Shown here: in pieces, positions 16,269-26,173 of the stretch | Position numbering within the stretch: position 1 is the first letter of the stretch | Layout of the letters: each line of letters starts with the position of its first letter | NCBI GenBank assembly: GCA_964540205.1 | Contig: CAZIMJ010000011.1 | Location: forward strand, 1 to 54,679 | Direction of reading: 5' to 3' | DNA: 54,679 nucleotides | Source of the DNA: WTAW01 sp964540205 | GTDB lineage: Bacteria > Acidobacteriota > Aminicenantia > Aminicenantales > Aminicenantaceae | The notes under the pieces: model-generated | Databases searched by the model: none | What the model saw: the letters and a program-made list of their open reading frames with translations, nothing else | What the model was told of the DNA's origin: nothing | Translations under genes and position numbers: made by a program

Positions 16269-16297
16269 AAAATATCTTGGCTTTTCCTCTCTGTCAA
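16269..16297 (-). promoter_or_regulatory. Sigma-70-like promoter for the O-antigen ligase-like gene
   Basis: TTGACA (16297-16292) lies 17 nt from TATTTT (16274-16269; 4 of 6 consensus bases). The ATG at 16261 follows seven bases after the -10 box, the same leaderless geometry as at uppS. Confidence 0.55.
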
Positions 16298-16565
16298 TCC
16301 GATCAATAAAATTAACATATCCCCGATTATATCTATTTATAGTGCAAGATTTAAAATTATGGATGGAAGCGTTGAAATGGATTCGATATAATAAGTCATC
16401 AAAGTCAATGAGGACCAGTGATCATCAGTGATTTGATGTACAGATTCTTGTCTTTAACTGTTTCGGATTGAAGGATTTTTAATACTTTTTATCAGGAAAA
16501 AATAGGATAAAACCGCAAATAAAAAGGCAAAGAAAACGCTCTTATTTTTTTTCTCAACTGCGATG

Positions 16566-17696
16566 TCAGTGACTCAAGCTATCATGAAATACATTCTCTA
16601 AGATCGCTAAAGTTTTTTTTGCAGTCTCCCTTCTAGAAAACAATTTCGCCTGTTCGAGACTTCGCTGGACGAGATCTTTACGCAAATCATCTTTATTATT
16701 CAATCTTAGAATGGCCTGCTCCAATTCCTCTGTTTTGATTGGATCGATCAAGATCCCGGCATTTCCCACTAACTCGGGCAGGGCCGAAGTATTGGATGCA
16801 ATGACCGGACATCCACAAGACATTGCTTCGAGCACTGGCAGGCCAAATCCCTCATAATAAGAAGGGTAAACAAACATGTGTGCTGCATTATAGAGAGAGG
16901 GCAGATCCTCATCCGGGACATAACCTAGAAGAATAACGTCCTCTTCCAGTTTCAGCTCTTCAATTTTCTCGAAAATGCTCTTATAGTACCAACCTTTGGG
17001 TCCACATAAAACCAATTTTTTATCGATCTGGATTTTCTTTTTCAAAGCACTAAATACAGCAATGAGTGTTGTGATGTTTTTTCTCGGCTCCAAAGTCCCT
17101 ACATTTAGTATAAAAGGATCAAAAAGACCATACTTCTCTCTGACTCTTCGAATCTGATTCTTATCATCTATGACCTGATATCTATCATCACAGGCTAAAC
17201 GGACAACATGAACCTTTTCCTCCGGAACCTTTAAAAGCTCGACAATTTCCTCTTTTGAAAATTCAGATATGGTAAGAATGGCATTCGCCTTTTTCTTGAT
17301 CAAAGGGAGTAAAGTTCTCATATAAAATAGAAACAGCTTATCTACATTTTCAGGATATCTGATAAAACTCATATCCAAAAAAGTCACAACATTCGGACAT
17401 CTAGAGAGTATGGGTGTTAGAAAGGATGGCGAAAACAAAATATCAATTCTGTTTCTCTTGAGCTGTAGGGGTAGAATGACCTGCATCCAGAAGACCTCTT
17501 TCATCCCGTTTATAATGCGGAATAAGACATTCCTCTTCTCGTGAAGGTCTAATACACTCGGCCTTTCACTGGAAAAAAGACATAAAAGGTATTCATTCCC
17601 TAAATCCTCTTCCCAAGTATTGACAATATTCCTCAGATAGACACCGGTTCCAGCGATATTTTTGTAATAAGCTGATGCGTCTATCCCTATTCGCAT
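16566..17696 (-). CDS. GT4-type glycosyltransferase
   Basis: A 376-residue GT-B fold enzyme that transfers a sugar from a nucleotide donor in the cytoplasm. The N terminus MRIGIDASAYYKNIAGTGVY has the acceptor-domain glycine loop. The donor-binding EX7E motif is in SYYEGFGLPVLEAM, near residue 270. It resembles mannosyl- and rhamnosyltransferases of polysaccharide loci, but the sugar cannot be inferred. It follows a similar GT4 gene by 18 bp, so the two are co-transcribed. The upstream-facing gap 16319-16565 shows no recognisable element. Confidence 0.88.
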   Translation of the reverse strand: MRIGIDASAYYKNIAGTGVYLRNIVNTWEEDLGNEYLLCLFSSERPSVLDLHEKRNVLFRIINGMKEVFWMQVILPLQLKRNRIDILFSPSFLTPILSRCPNVVTFLDMSFIRYPENVDKLFLFYMRTLLPLIKKKANAILTISEFSKEEIVELLKVPEEKVHVVRLACDDRYQVIDDKNQIRRVREKYGLFDPFILNVGTLEPRKNITTLIAVFSALKKKIQIDKKLVLCGPKGWYYKSIFEKIEELKLEEDVILLGYVPDEDLPSLYNAAHMFVYPSYYEGFGLPVLEAMSCGCPVIASNTSALPELVGNAGILIDPIKTEELEQAILRLNNKDDLRKDLVQRSLEQAKLFSRRETAKKTLAILENVFHDSLSH

Positions 17697-17714
17697 ATTC
17701 TTACCGTTAAATCA

Positions 17715-18872
17715 TCAAAAGTTATAAACACGCTCATAAACTTGAAGAGTTTTTTCCGCAGTTTTTTCCCAGGAGAAGACCTTGGCTCTCTCGATTCCCC
17801 AAAGAGAAAAAACTTTTCTTGAAGATCGATCTTCGAGCATCCACCTCATCTTTTCTCTCATGTCGCCTATATTCTTTGGATCAAACAACAATTCCTCCCG
17901 GTCGATAATCTCAGGAATTGAAGAGCTGCCAGATGCTACAACCGGAGTTCCGCAGGACAAGGCTTCTAAAACAGGCAAACCAAAGCCTTCATAAAGTGAT
18001 GGAAAGACAAAAAGCCCAGCTAGTGAATACACAGCAGGAAGATCGTTTTCATCAATAAACCCAGGCATTAAGACATCTTCCGATATCTCTAATTCTCTGA
18101 TCAATCTGAGCACGTCAGTTACTGCGCCTCTTTTTATCAATTTTCTATTGACAGGAATGTTTCCACCGAGCACCAGCTTGTTCTGGATTTTGTCTTCTTC
18201 TTTTAGTGAAGCGAAGGCCCGAAGAAGATTTTCAACATTTTTTCTTATATCAAATCCCCCGATATAGAGAATAAACCTTCTAGGCAAATTGTATTTTCTC
18301 CTGCAAGATTCCAATAGGTCATTATTTTCTATCGGCTGAAATGATTCATCAACCGCCAGGGGTATCACTCCAATCTTTTCCCGGGGAATGTCAGCAAATT
18401 TTACAATCTCATCTTGTGAATTTTGGGAATCCGTGATGAAAAAATCTGCCTTTTTTACAGTGTGAGCAGTATACGCATGGTACATCCGTCGAAAAAAACT
18501 ACCTTTATAAACAGGTAACTGATACGGGGCCATATCATGAATAGTCACAATATTTTTGGTCCTTGGTGAAAAACCAGCTCCATAATACGGAATATGACAG
18601 ACATCGATCTTACACTTTTTTAACCTTAGAGGTAGTCTTTGTTCCCTGAAAATCTCTTTAAAAAGTTCGTTAGGAAGGGGGAAAACAGAGCCATGGCTGG
18701 TCAACATATTAGCCGGCAAAAAGCTTAAAGCGGATTCATCTTTGTCGGACAAAAACAGGATATACTCGTTTTTTTTATCTATTCGGGCGAGTGACCTTAT
18801 GAGCTGAGCCGTATAGACGCCTATTCCCACAGGAATATGTTTCAGGAAAAAACAGTTTATCCCAATTCTCAT
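17715..18872 (-). CDS. GT4-type glycosyltransferase
   Basis: A 385-residue GT-B glycosyltransferase, clearly paralogous to its downstream neighbour. It starts MRIGINCFFLKHIPVGIGVY and has the donor motif SLYEGFGLPVLEALSCG with both glutamates. The start overlaps the end of the methyltransferase gene by 4 bp (ATGA), indicating translational coupling. Sugar and acceptor are unknown. Confidence 0.88.
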   Translation of the reverse strand: MRIGINCFFLKHIPVGIGVYTAQLIRSLARIDKKNEYILFLSDKDESALSFLPANMLTSHGSVFPLPNELFKEIFREQRLPLRLKKCKIDVCHIPYYGAGFSPRTKNIVTIHDMAPYQLPVYKGSFFRRMYHAYTAHTVKKADFFITDSQNSQDEIVKFADIPREKIGVIPLAVDESFQPIENNDLLESCRRKYNLPRRFILYIGGFDIRKNVENLLRAFASLKEEDKIQNKLVLGGNIPVNRKLIKRGAVTDVLRLIRELEISEDVLMPGFIDENDLPAVYSLAGLFVFPSLYEGFGLPVLEALSCGTPVVASGSSSIPEIIDREELLFDPKNIGDMREKMRWMLEDRSSRKVFSLWGIERAKVFSWEKTAEKTLQVYERVYNF

Positions 18873-19552
18873 TGTGATTTGTTTTTCTCCCTTCGAGCTT
18901 TTACCAAAATTGACTGCCCCTTCTGAGAATGGATTCCTAAAAATTTACATATCCGCCAAAATCTGACTCCCAGTCTCAATTTCTTGCCAAGCAGACAGAA
19001 ATAGATTTGCGGCATCAAGGTTAATGCTCTCGTAACAACAAAACCATTGTCGTTTAATAATTTTTTTAACTCACCTAAAGAAAATATGTGTTTATGATCC
19101 GGATCACAAAATATATCGAGATCCGGGTAATCATAATTCGGAGTTGCTAAGACCAAAAAACCATCTTCCTTTAAAACTCGTCTCCACGCTTGTAAGGCAG
19201 AGGCAACATCATCGAGATGCTCGATAAGATGTTCGCAGACGATTTTATTGAAACTGAACTCACGAAAGCCGAGTTTATCTGCAATTCCCTGTATCACTTG
19301 GCTTCCCACAACATTTTTCTTTGCTATCTTCACTACTTCCGGCGAGCAGTCTATCCCAATAGGTGTACACCCATATTTTTCCAACAGTCTCAACATAAAT
19401 CCTGCACCACAGCCGATCTCAAGAATTCTGTCGCTTTTTTGCGGTTTTAATAAGTTGATAATCTCTCCTCTTTCGACTTTCAATTCCAAGCACTTCTCTC
19501 TATTTCGGAAATAATCTTCATTATACATTGAAAATAATGGATCCTTTATCAA
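18869..19552 (-). CDS. Class I SAM-dependent methyltransferase
   Basis: 227 residues. Motif I ILEIGCGAGFMLRLL is at about residues 43-57, followed by GIDCSPEVVKIAKKN. CEHLIEHLDDVASALQAWRR and VLKEDGFLVLATPNYDYPDL are typical of Methyltransf_11/25 enzymes in polysaccharide clusters, where they methylate sugars or lipid intermediates. It is 10 bp from the flippase gene and coupled to the following GT4 gene by an ATGA overlap. Confidence 0.85.
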   Translation of the reverse strand: MIKDPLFSMYNEDYFRNREKCLELKVERGEIINLLKPQKSDRILEIGCGAGFMLRLLEKYGCTPIGIDCSPEVVKIAKKNVVGSQVIQGIADKLGFREFSFNKIVCEHLIEHLDDVASALQAWRRVLKEDGFLVLATPNYDYPDLDIFCDPDHKHIFSLGELKKLLNDNGFVVTRALTLMPQIYFCLLGKKLRLGVRFWRICKFLGIHSQKGQSILVKARREKNKSQ

Positions 19553-19562
19553 ATGAATCAGT

Positions 19563-21017
19563 TCAAATTTCGGCTTTCCCTCTGATAATTTTTTTAAATA
19601 GATTCAAGTCTTCCTTTGGGAAAGCTCCAAGCAGTTGCAGTATTACAAAATACAAAACAGTCGCTAAAGTTACGAGTACAAAGAGGTTTGTGTTTTTGAA
19701 GAAATAGAGGAACATTCCCATCAACACCCCTGAGATGACTGGCCGCCATAGGTATCTTGGCAATGGGACTTTTTGAAAGTGCTTCGCTATAAACAAAAAA
19801 TATATGGTAAATCCAATGGATTCTGTGGCCAATGTCGCTATAGCCGCACCGATGTAACTGTATCCCGGGATCAAAATGAGATTAAGTACAATGTTCACCA
19901 CAGCATTTATTCCGGAGACTTTAGCGATGACCGCTTGTTTATCGATCGAACCCATAACATTCCCGAATAAATACGTTATAAACATCAGAGCTGCAACCCA
20001 GATGAGAATCCTGAGCGTGATAATGGATGGCATAAATCCCTCTCCGTAAATGAGTAAAATGATCTTTTCCGCGAGGATTGTTACTCCGACCGCTATAAGA
20101 AATCCAATTATTATCAGATACTTGAGTGCCTTTTCAAAGGCCCTCTGTAAAGCATCTTTAGATGATACATAATACCTGGAAATGATGGGAAAAAGCGCAT
20201 TGACAAAAGCCACTGGGAATATCTGTAACGCAAAAATCAGTTTGTATGCCGCATTATACCACCCCACAGGGGCATCTCCCTTCATGACAGACAGCATGAC
20301 CGTATCCACCTGGAAATAAATGATGACAAAAATATAGACCAATCCAAAAGGGAATGCCGCTTTTATAAGCTTTGTGCAAAATTTCCAATCCGTCTCAATG
20401 GCCGGTTTGACAATTCTTTTGACTGTCAGGAAAAAACTTGTCAGCACATTTATGATGCTGCCTGCCAAAAGAGCCAAAACTACTTCCCGCAACCCGTATC
20501 CTAGAATCAACGCCAGAATTCCAAATCCACACGCGACAATCCTTTCGAGAATAATAGTAGCTGATTCAAACTCCATCTTCTCATAGGCATTAAAAAGAGA
20601 ATTGATCAATCTGGCAAAGGAGTTCAGAACAACCGATAAACTGATGACATACACAGCAAAGGTGGTTTCTTCGGGATAGTCCATCCCATTGATCACGATA
20701 AAAATCAATCCGACTACGCCGAGAGATAGAAAAAATTTAATCAGGATGACATTGCTCAAATATTTTTTCGCTTTCTCTTTGTGTCTTGCGATTTCCCTGA
20801 TCATCAATTCTCGCAAGCCCAACTCCGAAAAAACAACGAACAATCCACAGAATGAAAGTGCAAAGGAATATCTTCCAAGTCCCACATCTCCCAGATAATT
20901 TGCAATAAAGACAATGAGGACAAATGACAACAATCTGCTGATCAGCTGTCCTGCCATAATGACCAATGTGTTCTTCGAAAAGGTTCTCAGTGGAGTTGAG
21001 GGGCTATCTTTTCCCAT
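19563..21017 (-). CDS. Polysaccharide flippase (Wzx-like, MATE/MVF superfamily)
   Basis: About 484 residues from the ATG at 21017; an ATG at 21044 would add nine residues and neither start has a good ribosome binding site. It has 12-14 predicted transmembrane helices. LVIMAGQLISRLLSFVLIVF begins the first helix, and GRYSFALSFCGLFVVFSELG followed by LRELMIREIARHK is the characteristic loop. Such proteins flip undecaprenyl-linked repeat units from cytoplasm to periplasm, feeding the ligase/polymerase encoded nearby. Confidence 0.9.
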   Translation of the reverse strand: MGKDSPSTPLRTFSKNTLVIMAGQLISRLLSFVLIVFIANYLGDVGLGRYSFALSFCGLFVVFSELGLRELMIREIARHKEKAKKYLSNVILIKFFLSLGVVGLIFIVINGMDYPEETTFAVYVISLSVVLNSFARLINSLFNAYEKMEFESATIILERIVACGFGILALILGYGLREVVLALLAGSIINVLTSFFLTVKRIVKPAIETDWKFCTKLIKAAFPFGLVYIFVIIYFQVDTVMLSVMKGDAPVGWYNAAYKLIFALQIFPVAFVNALFPIISRYYVSSKDALQRAFEKALKYLIIIGFLIAVGVTILAEKIILLIYGEGFMPSIITLRILIWVAALMFITYLFGNVMGSIDKQAVIAKVSGINAVVNIVLNLILIPGYSYIGAAIATLATESIGFTIYFLFIAKHFQKVPLPRYLWRPVISGVLMGMFLYFFKNTNLFVLVTLATVLYFVILQLLGAFPKEDLNLFKKIIRGKAEI

Positions 21018-21170
21018 GATTTTTTCTTTACTAAGATATAACATTTTTTTTAAAGTATTTTAAGCGGCAAAATTAGCGGTATTTAAAAGCGTAAAAATGG
21101 AAGGTCTGATTATAATAAGAAAGTTTAATGTTAATATTGAATATGATATGTTAGCTGGGGATAAATTAAC

Positions 21171-22115
21171 ATGATAATCTGCCCGATATGTCAAAAAAGT
21201 TCTGATGTGAAATTACAAAAAAAACATAATGAATACGATATATTATTTTGTTCAGAATGTATTATTCAATTTTCTCATCCAATGGAAAATCCCGGAAAGT
21301 TATATTACGAAAAGTGCAATATTTATGAAGGTCGTTCAACATATAGCCAGCTAGCATCCCCAGACCACGATTGGAGATTCCAGACTTTTTTTCAACTTTT
21401 ACATTTTAGTCAACCCTGTTCTATCTTGGATATCGGCTGTGGTGATGGCGGTTTTTTGTCTCTTGCTAATGAGAAAGGATTCGATGCATTTGGCTTGGAG
21501 ATGGACTCTCGCGCTGTCCAGATCGCAAAAAATATCCGCAAACTTGAAAATATTGAGTGTGGTGATTGGGAAAATCTTAAGAACACTGGATGGAAGGATT
21601 TTGATGTGATCACATTGTTTGATGTATTGGAACACATTGCATCACCGTATAATCTTATGAAGATTGTTTATAATTTGCTTAAGCCGGGTGGAATTGTGTG
21701 TATTACTGTTCCACGCATTGATCGGCTCCCAAGGATTTTTGATCCCGTCGCTGATTTTCCTCCACATCATTTTACTCTCTGGTCGTTAAATGCGCTTCAG
21801 GTCTTGTTGAAAAATACAGATTTTAAGGTGATTGATCTAAAAGAAAAGAATCTGGGCATAGATGATTGTTTGATCCATTTAAAATGGAGACTAAAACGCC
21901 TAAGAAAGAGCTCAGGTGAATATATTTCTAGTAAACAGCCTTCCAAATCATCACATTCGATAAATGATTCGGCTGATATAAAGATTAGAAAGAAAAGCCA
22001 TTTCACCAAACGATCAATTTTTTTTATCATGATGGGATTAAACAGAATACTCCGGCCCCTTCACATTGGAAAGGGACAGACAATTCTCGCAATAGCAAAA
22101 AAGGATAGTTTCTGA
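21171..22115 (+). CDS. Methyltransferase with N-terminal zinc-ribbon-like knuckles
   Basis: 314 residues. The first 30 contain CPICQKSSDVKLQKK and LFCSECIIQFSHP, a CxxC...CxxC arrangement suited to one zinc ion. A class I SAM domain follows (ILDIGCGDGGFLSLANEKGF; DVITLFDVLEHIASPYNL; LKPGGIVCITVPRIDRLPR). Zinc-knuckle methyltransferases of this build occur in sugar biosynthesis clusters as C- or O-methyltransferases. The gene is strikingly AT-rich compared with the left part of the window and is an isolated plus-strand gene in a minus-strand block, suggesting a separate origin. The 213 bp after it show no recognisable element. Confidence 0.82.
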   Translation: MIICPICQKSSDVKLQKKHNEYDILFCSECIIQFSHPMENPGKLYYEKCNIYEGRSTYSQLASPDHDWRFQTFFQLLHFSQPCSILDIGCGDGGFLSLANEKGFDAFGLEMDSRAVQIAKNIRKLENIECGDWENLKNTGWKDFDVITLFDVLEHIASPYNLMKIVYNLLKPGGIVCITVPRIDRLPRIFDPVADFPPHHFTLWSLNALQVLLKNTDFKVIDLKEKNLGIDDCLIHLKWRLKRLRKSSGEYISSKQPSKSSHSINDSADIKIRKKSHFTKRSIFFIMMGLNRILRPLHIGKGQTILAIAKKDSF

Positions 22116-22328
22116 AGAGATGCCATAGCAATAATGAACTCGATAAAAAATATTTACAAATATTAAAATGATTTTCATTGACATTAAAGGAAAGTTTATG
22201 AAAATAAGGTCAGGATGGGTGACATATCTTTTCAAACAAAAGTACGTTACTCTTTATTGTCGTTATCAATTGAATCTGATTTTCTAGGAAATTGGAGACT
22301 TTTGGTATTTTTCTAAGAGGGAGACAAA

Positions 22329-23321
22329 ATGGAAGCAAAGAATTTCGAACTCATCGATTACCTCAAAGTGATATGGGAAAGAAGATGGCTCATTATATCC
22401 GGAACATTTCTTGTGGTTGTTATCACGGGAATTACAAGTTTTCTCATGAAACCCGTTTACGAAATCGATACCATTCTCCAGCCCGGGATGTCTTTCTTCC
22501 AGTCTAGTGATGGTGATTTTAAAAAATTCTCTATGGAACCGCCTATCCAAATTGCAGATATCGTGAGGCACGGGTCTTATAATGTTTTGCTCGCAGCAGA
22601 TCTCGAAACCGAAGAAATCGAAATCCCGAATATTGAAGCGATGAATATCAGAGGAACTTATTTGATCCGAATCTGGCTCGAAGAAAGTGATGTCGATTTC
22701 GGAAAGAAGATCTTAGACAAGTTGACCATGTATCTAAAGGAAGACATGGATGCAAAAATCGATGTCGAGATCAACAATTTCGATACTTTGATCAAAACCA
22801 ATGAAATTGAGAAAGAAGGATCCAGCAAAGAAATCGACATATTAAAAACAAAGCTAAAAATTTTCGCACAGCGAGAAAAAAATATTCAGATGGAAATGGA
22901 ATCTGTCAAGAACAAGATCCAGGAGCTGGAAAAAGAACAACTGATAATTCTCAAAAAAGAGAACAGGAGTGAAACGGAGAGCTTGGGGATGTTACTTTTC
23001 TCCAATGAAATTCAGCAGAGTTTGTATTACTACGACATACTAAACGAAAAGCTTAGCAAAGAGAGAAGGAGTGAAGCAGATATTCAATCGAGTATCCAGA
23101 AAGAATTATCCAACATCGCAAAGAAAGACACGATAATCGCCAATTTGAAAGAAAGAAAGGGTAATATTGAATATACAAAAGTAATCAAAGGGCCGACACC
23201 CTCAACCTATCCCAAGTCCCCTAAAAAAAAGCTAAATATTATCTTGGCTTTTTTTCTTGGAATGATGATTTTCACCATGGTCGCATTCTTCATAGATTAT
23301 CTCGAAAAAAGCAAAAAATGA
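22329..23321 (+). CDS. Wzz-like polysaccharide chain-length determinant (PCP family)
   Basis: 330 residues. The N-terminal helix is at about 24-44 (LIISGTFLVVVITGITSFL) after ELIDYLKVIWERRW. A periplasmic region includes a long coiled coil (about residues 160-280). A second helix near 305-325 follows the proline-rich GPTPSTYPKSPKKKLNIILA, a Wzz/PCP hallmark. There is no kinase domain, so this is a PCP1- or PCP2b-type protein that sets the modal length made by a Wzy polymerase. GAGGGAG just upstream is a strong ribosome binding site. Confidence 0.87.
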   Translation: MEAKNFELIDYLKVIWERRWLIISGTFLVVVITGITSFLMKPVYEIDTILQPGMSFFQSSDGDFKKFSMEPPIQIADIVRHGSYNVLLAADLETEEIEIPNIEAMNIRGTYLIRIWLEESDVDFGKKILDKLTMYLKEDMDAKIDVEINNFDTLIKTNEIEKEGSSKEIDILKTKLKIFAQREKNIQMEMESVKNKIQELEKEQLIILKKENRSETESLGMLLFSNEIQQSLYYYDILNEKLSKERRSEADIQSSIQKELSNIAKKDTIIANLKERKGNIEYTKVIKGPTPSTYPKSPKKKLNIILAFFLGMMIFTMVAFFIDYLEKSKK

Positions 23322-23341
23322 TCTAGAGTCTATTTCTGCAC

Positions 23342-24451
23342 CTAAGCTTGTTCATAGATTTCACGCGTTTTATTTGCGGTTTTTTCCCACTTGAAACCTT
23401 TTGCCCTTTGTAATCCCTTCTCTTTCAGTTCTTCCTGCAACGAAGCATTCATGATAACCTGAAGTATCGCCCGGCCGATTGCTTCTTCGTCATCGGGATT
23501 CACCAGTATGGCAGACTCTCCGACAACTTCGGGAAGAGATGTCACATTTGAAGTTATAACCGGACAACCACACGCCATCGCCTCCAGTGGTGGGAATCCA
23601 AATCCCTCAAACACAGATGGATACACAAAGACCTCAGCTGCGCTATAGAGATAAGGCAGTTCCTCTTCAGGGACGTATCCCGTGAAAATAATATCTTTTC
23701 CATACTTGGAATTGTTGATATCTCTGATGACATTTTCCGCCAAAAAATCTTTGTGGCCCCCAAGAACCAGATTGAGTATCAAGGAATGGCTTTCTCTCAA
23801 TTTTTCGAATATTTTAATGATTTTGGAGAGATTTTTCCTGATGTTAATCCGGCTGAGAGAAAGAATGTATTTGTGTGTGATGTTATACTTCTTCAAGATC
23901 CTCTCGGTTTTTTCCGAGCGCTCACTGGGCTGGAAAAGAGAAGAAACGGCATAGGGCGTCACAACGATTTTTTCAGGATCGATCCCACAGAGCCTTTCAA
24001 TGTCGCTCCTCGAATAGTCAGAGCCTGTGATGATCTTATTTGCTTTCTTTGCATTCAGTGGAATTAAGATCTTGGACCGGTATCTCTCAAATACGCTAAA
24101 ACTTCGAGGGATATGAAAAAATGCCAAGTCATGGATTGTCACGACCAATTTGCCTTTGTGTGCAAAGGGCGCGATGTACTGCACATGGAGTAGATCCAAA
24201 GAGTCATTGAAAGTCTGCTTTGCCAAAGAATAAGGAATGCGGATCAAAGGATTCTTGGGTTTCATGATTCTCAGGTAAAAATTGTCAACATCCTTCAAGA
24301 ATTCATAGAATGGATGCCCTGGGTCCGTTATGTAAAGGATATATTCATTGTGTTGGTCGACTTCGGTCAATCCGTGAATCAAACCTCTAATATAAGTGCA
24401 ATTGCCCGTTCCGTCCCGTTCAGCCGAATGAGCGTCGATTCCGATTCTCAT
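23342..24451 (-). CDS. GT4-type glycosyltransferase
   Basis: 369 residues, GT-B fold. N terminus MRIGIDAHSAERDGTGNCTY. Acceptor-side motif VVTIHDLAFFHIPRSFS. Donor motif VFEGFGFPPLEAMACG with both EX7E glutamates. LSRINIRKNLSKIIKIF is the usual linker strand. It is the third member of the same paralogous GT4 group in this locus. The start is preceded by AAAAGGAAT. It is 37 bp downstream of the second ligase/polymerase gene. Confidence 0.88.
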   Translation of the reverse strand: MRIGIDAHSAERDGTGNCTYIRGLIHGLTEVDQHNEYILYITDPGHPFYEFLKDVDNFYLRIMKPKNPLIRIPYSLAKQTFNDSLDLLHVQYIAPFAHKGKLVVTIHDLAFFHIPRSFSVFERYRSKILIPLNAKKANKIITGSDYSRSDIERLCGIDPEKIVVTPYAVSSLFQPSERSEKTERILKKYNITHKYILSLSRINIRKNLSKIIKIFEKLRESHSLILNLVLGGHKDFLAENVIRDINNSKYGKDIIFTGYVPEEELPYLYSAAEVFVYPSVFEGFGFPPLEAMACGCPVITSNVTSLPEVVGESAILVNPDDEEAIGRAILQVIMNASLQEELKEKGLQRAKGFKWEKTANKTREIYEQA

Positions 24452-24488
24452 CTTTTATTCCTTTTGAGATTGTATCGATTGACCATCT

Positions 24489-25925
24489 TTATGAGTGTTC
24501 CTGAGCGACTTTTATTCCGGCCAAATTTAGAGCGAGAAAGACCCATGTAAAAGGTATCCATAATCCATTTGTGGCCAAGTATGAGATAAAAAGAGCTAAA
24601 ACTCCCCCGAACAGAGCAAAATTTATGATCTGGAAATCAGAATCTAATGTTGGAATATTTCTTATGTTAAACCTCACATATTTAACAAAGAGAAGTACAA
24701 ATAAAAGCAGCCCAACCACACCTGTATCAGTGAGAAGGCTCACCGGAAGGCTGTACGTGTATTCAAGATTTACGAGAGAGGAAAGTCCCTCATCAACCAT
24801 TTCATCATACTCTTCGGTGCCCTCTTCGACTATCGGACTTCCGGGTCCATTCCCGAAAATCGGATTTTTCAAAAAAGATTTAATCGCATATTTTGAGGTT
24901 ATAAAGCGCGTTGGAAATATTGAAGTTGAAGGGCTTGCCTCCACAGCCAATCGCTGTCTGATGATGGAATTTACAGAAGGAGAGAAGGAAAAAACCAATA
25001 AAATCATTAAGAGAGAGAGAAATGAGAGTTTATACAAAATGTCGAACTTTACGTTTTTTAGCTTCATGATATTCCTGACAATCACCAAAATGACTAACGC
25101 ACACACGAATCCCACCCAACTTGCTCGCACAAAACTGAAAAAAAGTCCGGTTAAAGACAGAATCATTCCTCCGAGATAGAGCTTCCTCTTTTTAGAGGGA
25201 TCGAAGGAATAGAGAATGAGACACAGAATCGCGAAGAACATGGCAATGGCCCCGTACCAGTCCGGCTCGAAAAGAGTTCCATATGGTCGTCCCCAAGGAG
25301 AATTTAAATATTCCTGCTGCATTATCCCGGAATGGCCGATGGAAAATCCCGTACCCAGATAAGTATTGCTCATTCCAGCTACAACCTGGTACAAGCCGTA
25401 AGCTATTTCTGCCAATCCGACAAACACCATCAGTTTGAAGACCTTGAGAAATAACTCTTTTGTGGTCACAAAATTGATTACAACATAATACAACAGAGCC
25501 AAGCTCAAGAGTAGAATGCTGATTTTCAAGCTCCTGTTCAGTGAAGTGGAATTCTTAAGAGCCAAAAAATTAATCCCAATATACATCCAGAGATAAATAT
25601 CTAAAGGCGTTTTGTTCAACTGGATCTTCCGGGAACCAAATAAAATAAGTAAAACCATCAGAGCCACAGATGCAATAATTTGACTGGATCTAATTCGGGC
25701 TCCGTACAATTCGAACGAGAAAACATCGGCTTCGAAAAAAAGAGTGAGAATGATCAAATATATGGCGAGTTCCTTCTTTAAAAGAAAAACTGTCAGGCCT
25801 CCGAAAAATGCGACACCACCCGCAACCAGGAGGGGTTTGAAGGAAAGCATGATTCCTAAAAATAAAGCAACTCCGACAACAGCAAGGAAGACAAATTTTT
25901 TTTTGACAGGAATTTTATTACTCAT
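24489..25925 (-). CDS. O-antigen ligase/polymerase family protein (Wzy_C)
   Basis: A 478-residue membrane protein with about 12 hydrophobic segments. The large periplasmic loop, about residues 330-400, contains NPIFGNGPGSPIVEEGTEEY, the region that carries activity in WaaL/Wzy proteins. Unlike the 831-residue homologue at 13766, it has no soluble C-terminal extension. Having two such proteins suggests one polymerase and one ligase, or two separate glycans. The divergent 248-bp spacer to the next plus gene shows no clear promoter. Confidence 0.85.
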   Translation of the reverse strand: MSNKIPVKKKFVFLAVVGVALFLGIMLSFKPLLVAGGVAFFGGLTVFLLKKELAIYLIILTLFFEADVFSFELYGARIRSSQIIASVALMVLLILFGSRKIQLNKTPLDIYLWMYIGINFLALKNSTSLNRSLKISILLLSLALLYYVVINFVTTKELFLKVFKLMVFVGLAEIAYGLYQVVAGMSNTYLGTGFSIGHSGIMQQEYLNSPWGRPYGTLFEPDWYGAIAMFFAILCLILYSFDPSKKRKLYLGGMILSLTGLFFSFVRASWVGFVCALVILVIVRNIMKLKNVKFDILYKLSFLSLLMILLVFSFSPSVNSIIRQRLAVEASPSTSIFPTRFITSKYAIKSFLKNPIFGNGPGSPIVEEGTEEYDEMVDEGLSSLVNLEYTYSLPVSLLTDTGVVGLLLFVLLFVKYVRFNIRNIPTLDSDFQIINFALFGGVLALFISYLATNGLWIPFTWVFLALNLAGIKVAQEHS

Positions 25926-26173
25926 CGATACTGGGTAACAGAAGATAATTAAAACTTAACTGTCAATAAAATTCAATGATTTTGCGACAAAAAAAATATA
26001 TCCAATTATGGGCCCTCGGACTTGATATGATATGACAAGAAAGATTAGAATGATAACTTGAAATTATTGGACAAACAAATTGTTGCAATTCTACAAAACA
26101 TATGATGACTGATGCTCTTGGATTTATTTTATAAAATCGAAAAAAAACCAATTATCAGAATGGGAACATCTGA

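Noticed and set aside
24571..25179. 202-codon plus-strand frame antisense to the second O-antigen ligase-like gene
   Set aside because: Rich in Lys, Ser and Thr as expected from the complement of hydrophobic codons; no domain.
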